A stretch of 9,171 bases of DNA from Methylophaga sp. (GTDB lineage Bacteria; Pseudomonadota; Gammaproteobacteria; Nitrosococcales; Methylophagaceae): positions 1 to 9,171 of the forward strand of contig JABURN010000110.1 of assembly GCA_014762585.1 (NCBI GenBank), in the 5' to 3' direction. This document shows, piece after piece, positions 6,921 through 9,171 of the stretch. Both the position numbers and the translations under genes were made by a program. How positions within the stretch are numbered: position 1 is the stretch's first letter; every line of letters starts with the position of its first letter. Below the pieces are notes generated by a model. It saw only the letters and a list, made by a program, of their open reading frames with translations, searched no databases and had not been told where the DNA came from.

Positions 6921-6935
6921 AATTCAGGTAAGGAA

Positions 6936-7742
6936 TCAATCGAAACCTTTGCTGATAAGAGCATAAGCCGAGTGGTTGTGAATCGACTCGAAGTTTTCTG
7001 ACTCCACAATATAAGCCGTAATGCGTTTGTCTTCATTCAGCTTGGCCGCGACATCACGCACCATGTCTTCAACGAATTTCGGATTGTCGTAGGCCCGCTC
7101 GGTGACATACTTCTCATCCGGACGTTTCAGCAGGCCGTAGATTTCACAGGAAGCCTGCTTCTCAACCAGGTCAATCAGGTCTTCAATCCAGACAAAGCTC
7201 TCAACCCGGACCGTCAATGTCACATGCGAACGCTGGTTATGTGCACCATAGTCGGAAATATTCTTGGAGCAAGGGCACAGGCTGGTGACCGGCACAACGA
7301 CTTTAACAGTCATCGTGGTTTCATCACCCTTGATTTCACCGATAAAAGTGACATCGTAATCCATCAGGCTGCGCACTTTGGAAATCGGCGCTTCCTTGTT
7401 GACGAAGTAAGGGAAGTTCATTTCGATGTAACCGGATTCAGCATCCAGACGCTCGGTCATTTCACCCAGCATTTCGCGGAATGACTTTACGGTGATCTCA
7501 CGCTCGTGCTGGTTGAGGATTTCAACGAAACGAGACATGTGCGTGCCCTTGAAGTTGTGCGGCAGGTTCACGTACATATTAAAATTGGCCACGGTGTGCT
7601 GTTCACCGGTGGTGCGGTCACTGACCTTGATAGGATGTTTGATATCTTTGATACCAACCTTGTCAATGGCGATTTTGCGCTGGTCAGCAATATTCTGTAC
7701 GTCTTCGATCTCGTCGTGTTTGCTGGATGGAGTTGTGCTCAT
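6936..7742 (-). CDS. folE2: GTP cyclohydrolase FolE2 (type IB)
   Basis: A 268-residue tunnelling-fold enzyme that converts GTP to 7,8-dihydroneopterin triphosphate, the entry to folate and to queuosine. Family signatures are the catalytic-cysteine segment [20 protein letters not shown] (Cys156 and Cys158, His168) and [20 protein letters not shown] around 194-213. [12 protein letters not shown] is found near 250-261. The metal-coordinating His and Glu typical of this type are in these segments. FolE2 is the zinc-flexible alternative to FolE; whether FolE is also encoded elsewhere cannot be seen. A strong Shine-Dalgarno GAGGAA lies 9 bases before the ATG, inside the end of queD. The stop-to-start gap after queD is 4 bp, so the two are very likely co-transcribed. 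It ends at the shared bidirectional terminator. Confidence 0.95.
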   Translation of the reverse strand: MSTTPSSKHDEIEDVQNIADQRKIAIDKVGIKDIKHPIKVSDRTTGEQHTVANFNMYVNLPHNFKGTHMSRFVEILNQHEREITVKSFREMLGEMTERLDAESGYIEMNFPYFVNKEAPISKVRSLMDYDVTFIGEIKGDETTMTVKVVVPVTSLCPCSKNISDYGAHNQRSHVTLTVRVESFVWIEDLIDLVEKQASCEIYGLLKRPDEKYVTERAYDNPKFVEDMVRDVAAKLNEDKRITAYIVESENFESIHNHSAYALISKGFD

Positions 7743-7746
7743 TCAG

Positions 7747-8127
7747 TTATTCCTCGCTATATTTCACACAGGCGCGGTCTGTTTCCCACAGGGTGACACC
7801 TGAAATCTTGGCAGTGTCATTATTCAGGGTATCGCTGAGTTTCTGATAGAAATACCGGGCGATGTTTTCTGCCGTTGGGTTAATGGTATCGAACGGCGGA
7901 ATGTCATTCAGATACCGATGATCCAGGGTTTTGGCCAATTCACGGGTGGCGGTTTTAATGGTTTTAAAATCCATACCCATGCCATGCTCGTTTAAAGATG
8001 TGGCCGTTACCTCAACCTCCAATTTCCAGTTGTGGCCGTGCATGCGACGGCAATCACCCGGATAGTCTCTCAGGGTGTGGGCCGAAGCAAAATCTGCCAG
8101 GATCTTCAGGGTGTACTTTGCGCTCAT
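7747..8127 (-). CDS. queD: 6-carboxy-5,6,7,8-tetrahydropterin synthase QueD (PTPS family)
   Basis: A 126-residue member of the 6-pyruvoyl-tetrahydropterin synthase family. QueD turns 7,8-dihydroneopterin triphosphate into 6-carboxytetrahydropterin, the second step toward queuosine. Zinc ligands His17, His30 and His32 are present (ASAH, then RRMHGHNW). The catalytic Cys26 is in GDCRRMHGHNW, with Asp69-His70 in LDHRYLND and the substrate-binding Glu115 in LWETDRA. NPTAENIA at 83-90 is a family motif. The Cys followed by three residues then HGH spacing fits QueD rather than the folate-type PTPS-III, which has Glu in place of the Cys. The gene directly precedes folE2, whose product is its substrate. 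The ATG has no Shine-Dalgarno, but a TATAAT lies 10 bases upstream, so the message may be nearly leaderless. Confidence 0.93.
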   Translation of the reverse strand: MSAKYTLKILADFASAHTLRDYPGDCRRMHGHNWKLEVEVTATSLNEHGMGMDFKTIKTATRELAKTLDHRYLNDIPPFDTINPTAENIARYFYQKLSDTLNNDTAKISGVTLWETDRACVKYSEE

Positions 8128-8137
8128 AATGTTGACA

Positions 8138-8143
8138 ATTATA
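8138..8143 (-). promoter_or_regulatory. Candidate -10 box immediately upstream of queD
   Basis: On the minus strand this reads TATAAT, ending 10 bases before the queD ATG. No good -35 hexamer lies at 16-18 bp. A start at the usual distance would leave only about 3 nt of leader. It lies in the 44-bp gap after dxs, which has no terminator, so queD-folE2 may have both an internal promoter and read-through from dxs. Confidence 0.33.
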
Positions 8144-8171
8144 CTCGGGAATTCATCGGGGTAACAGGATA

Positions 8172-9171
8172 TTATGCCGAAAAGAATCGATTAATCATAT
8201 CGATAATTCCTGTTGCATCGAGCCCGCACTGAGAAAGCATCTGTTGATGCACGCCGTGATCGATGAATGTATCCGGCAGTCCCATCATTTTGACTGGCAC
8301 GCTGTGATTGATGTCGCGAAGGTATTCGCTGACCGCACTGCCGGCGCCACCCATCACCGCATTTTCTTCAATGGTGAGTATTAAATCATGGCTGTCGGCC
8401 ATGGCTTCAATCATGGCGGTATCCAGCGGTTTGACAAAGCGCATATTAACCACGCTGGCATTGATCTTGGCAGCGGCTTCTTCAGCCGGTGCAACCATGC
8501 TGCCAAACGCCAGAATGGCGACTTTTTCACCCTGACGGCGGAGTTCCGCCTTGCCGATTTCAAGGGTGCTCAGTCCGGTTTCGACTTCCCGGCCGACACC
8601 ACTGCCACGGGGATAACGCACGGCACTGGGACCGTTATGATAGAAACCGGTGGTCAGCATTTGCCGGCATTCCTGTTCATCGGCCGGTGCCATCACCGTC
8701 ATGTTGGGAATACAACGGAGATAACTCAAATCAAAGCTGCCGGCATGAGTCGGGCCATCGGCACCGACAAGGCCTGCACGGTCAATCGCAAACAGCACCG
8801 GCAGATTCTGCAATGCCACATCATGAATCAACTGATCATAGGCACGTTGCAGGAAGGTGGAATAAATCGCCAATACCGGTTTTTTTCCTTCGCAGGCGAG
8901 GCCGGCTGCCAGCGTAACCGAATGCTGTTCCGCGATGCCGACATCAAAATAGCGTTCCGGAAAATCTTCCGCAAAGCGATTCAGACCCGAGCCGTCACAC
9001 ATCGCCGGGGTGATGCCGATAAGATCCGGGTCTTTTTTTGCCATATCACACAGCCAGCGACCAAATACCTTGGTGTAGCTGATGCCATTGCCTTTCGCAG
9101 AGCCAGAGCTACTGGCAGGGCTGACACCATGGTACTTACAGGGCTGTTGTTCGGCCGGCTCATAGCCTTTG
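8172..9171 (-). CDS. dxs: 1-deoxy-D-xylulose-5-phosphate synthase Dxs (C-terminal part, runs off right edge)
   Basis: The frame is open from the right edge to the TAA at 8174-8172, giving about 332 codons, roughly the C-terminal half of a protein usually about 620 residues long. It opens with [20 protein letters not shown], matching the Dxs segment before the transketolase pyrimidine-binding domain. It continues with [20 protein letters not shown], then the [17 protein letters not shown] region with the catalytic Glu. [40 protein letters not shown] and RYPRGSGVG follow, and the C-terminal transketolase domain contains [18 protein letters not shown]. Dxs condenses pyruvate with glyceraldehyde 3-phosphate using thiamine diphosphate, the first step of the MEP isoprenoid pathway. 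An internal ATG at 9044 is not the true start, since homology continues upstream. queD follows 44 bp later on the same strand. Confidence 0.96.
   Translation of the reverse strand, partial: KGYEPAEQQPCKYHGVSPASSSGSAKGNGISYTKVFGRWLCDMAKKDPDLIGITPAMCDGSGLNRFAEDFPERYFDVGIAEQHSVTLAAGLACEGKKPVLAIYSTFLQRAYDQLIHDVALQNLPVLFAIDRAGLVGADGPTHAGSFDLSYLRCIPNMTVMAPADEQECRQMLTTGFYHNGPSAVRYPRGSGVGREVETGLSTLEIGKAELRRQGEKVAILAFGSMVAPAEEAAAKINASVVNMRFVKPLDTAMIEAMADSHDLILTIEENAVMGGAGSAVSEYLRDINHSVPVKMMGLPDTFIDHGVHQQMLSQCGLDATGIIDMINRFFSA

Noticed and set aside
6361..6966. 201-codon plus-strand frame over the aspartic protease gene
   Set aside because: It is a shadow frame with no motifs. It runs across the terminator, whereas the other frame has a signal peptide and the DTGAS motif.
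8132..8137. Perfect TTGACA on the plus strand near queD
   Set aside because: No -10 hexamer lies 16-18 bp downstream and no plus-strand gene follows, so it is probably chance.
8981..9163. 60-codon minus-strand frame at the right edge
   Set aside because: It is an alternative frame over dxs. The dxs frame carries unmistakable transketolase-family sequence through this stretch.

Overview
The window looks like ordinary chromosomal DNA from a gammaproteobacterium of moderate GC content. Every recognisable protein is of gammaproteobacterial housekeeping type. I cannot name the genus. There are eight complete protein genes and one gene cut by the right edge. A tenth gene is represented only by its first 11 codons at the left edge. 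I see no rRNA, tRNA, CRISPR array, insertion sequence or phage gene.

Left region (1-2697). dapC (lysine/peptidoglycan precursor synthesis) runs on the minus strand and is followed 16 bp later by the start of another minus-strand gene. Divergent from dapC are an EamA/DMT-type membrane transporter and a small VOC (glyoxalase-fold) protein, both on the plus strand.

Central non-coding stretch (2698-2970). These 273 bp between two converging genes are the least explained part of the window. They hold one perfect DnaA-box match and two degenerate ones at helical spacing. They also hold a 21-bp run of only A/T, five copies of a TGRCTT core in both orientations, and a small inverted repeat. The layout resembles an origin or DnaA-binding locus, but gene orientation argues against the chromosomal oriC.

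Middle region (2971-6214). A tight minus-strand operon encodes a fused MobA-MobB protein, MoeA and TtcA. The first two serve molybdenum-cofactor synthesis; TtcA makes 2-thiocytidine in tRNA. Diverging from it by only 28 bp is a secreted or periplasmic retropepsin-like aspartic protease on the plus strand. That gene ends in a strong bidirectional terminator shared with folE2.

Right region (6936-9171). The minus-strand cluster dxs-queD-folE2 links isoprenoid precursor synthesis (Dxs) with pterin chemistry. FolE2 converts GTP to dihydroneopterin triphosphate, and QueD consumes that compound on the way to queuosine. dxs continues beyond the right edge.

I found no convincing undescribed multi-gene system. 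The best lead is the central repeat-rich intergenic locus.
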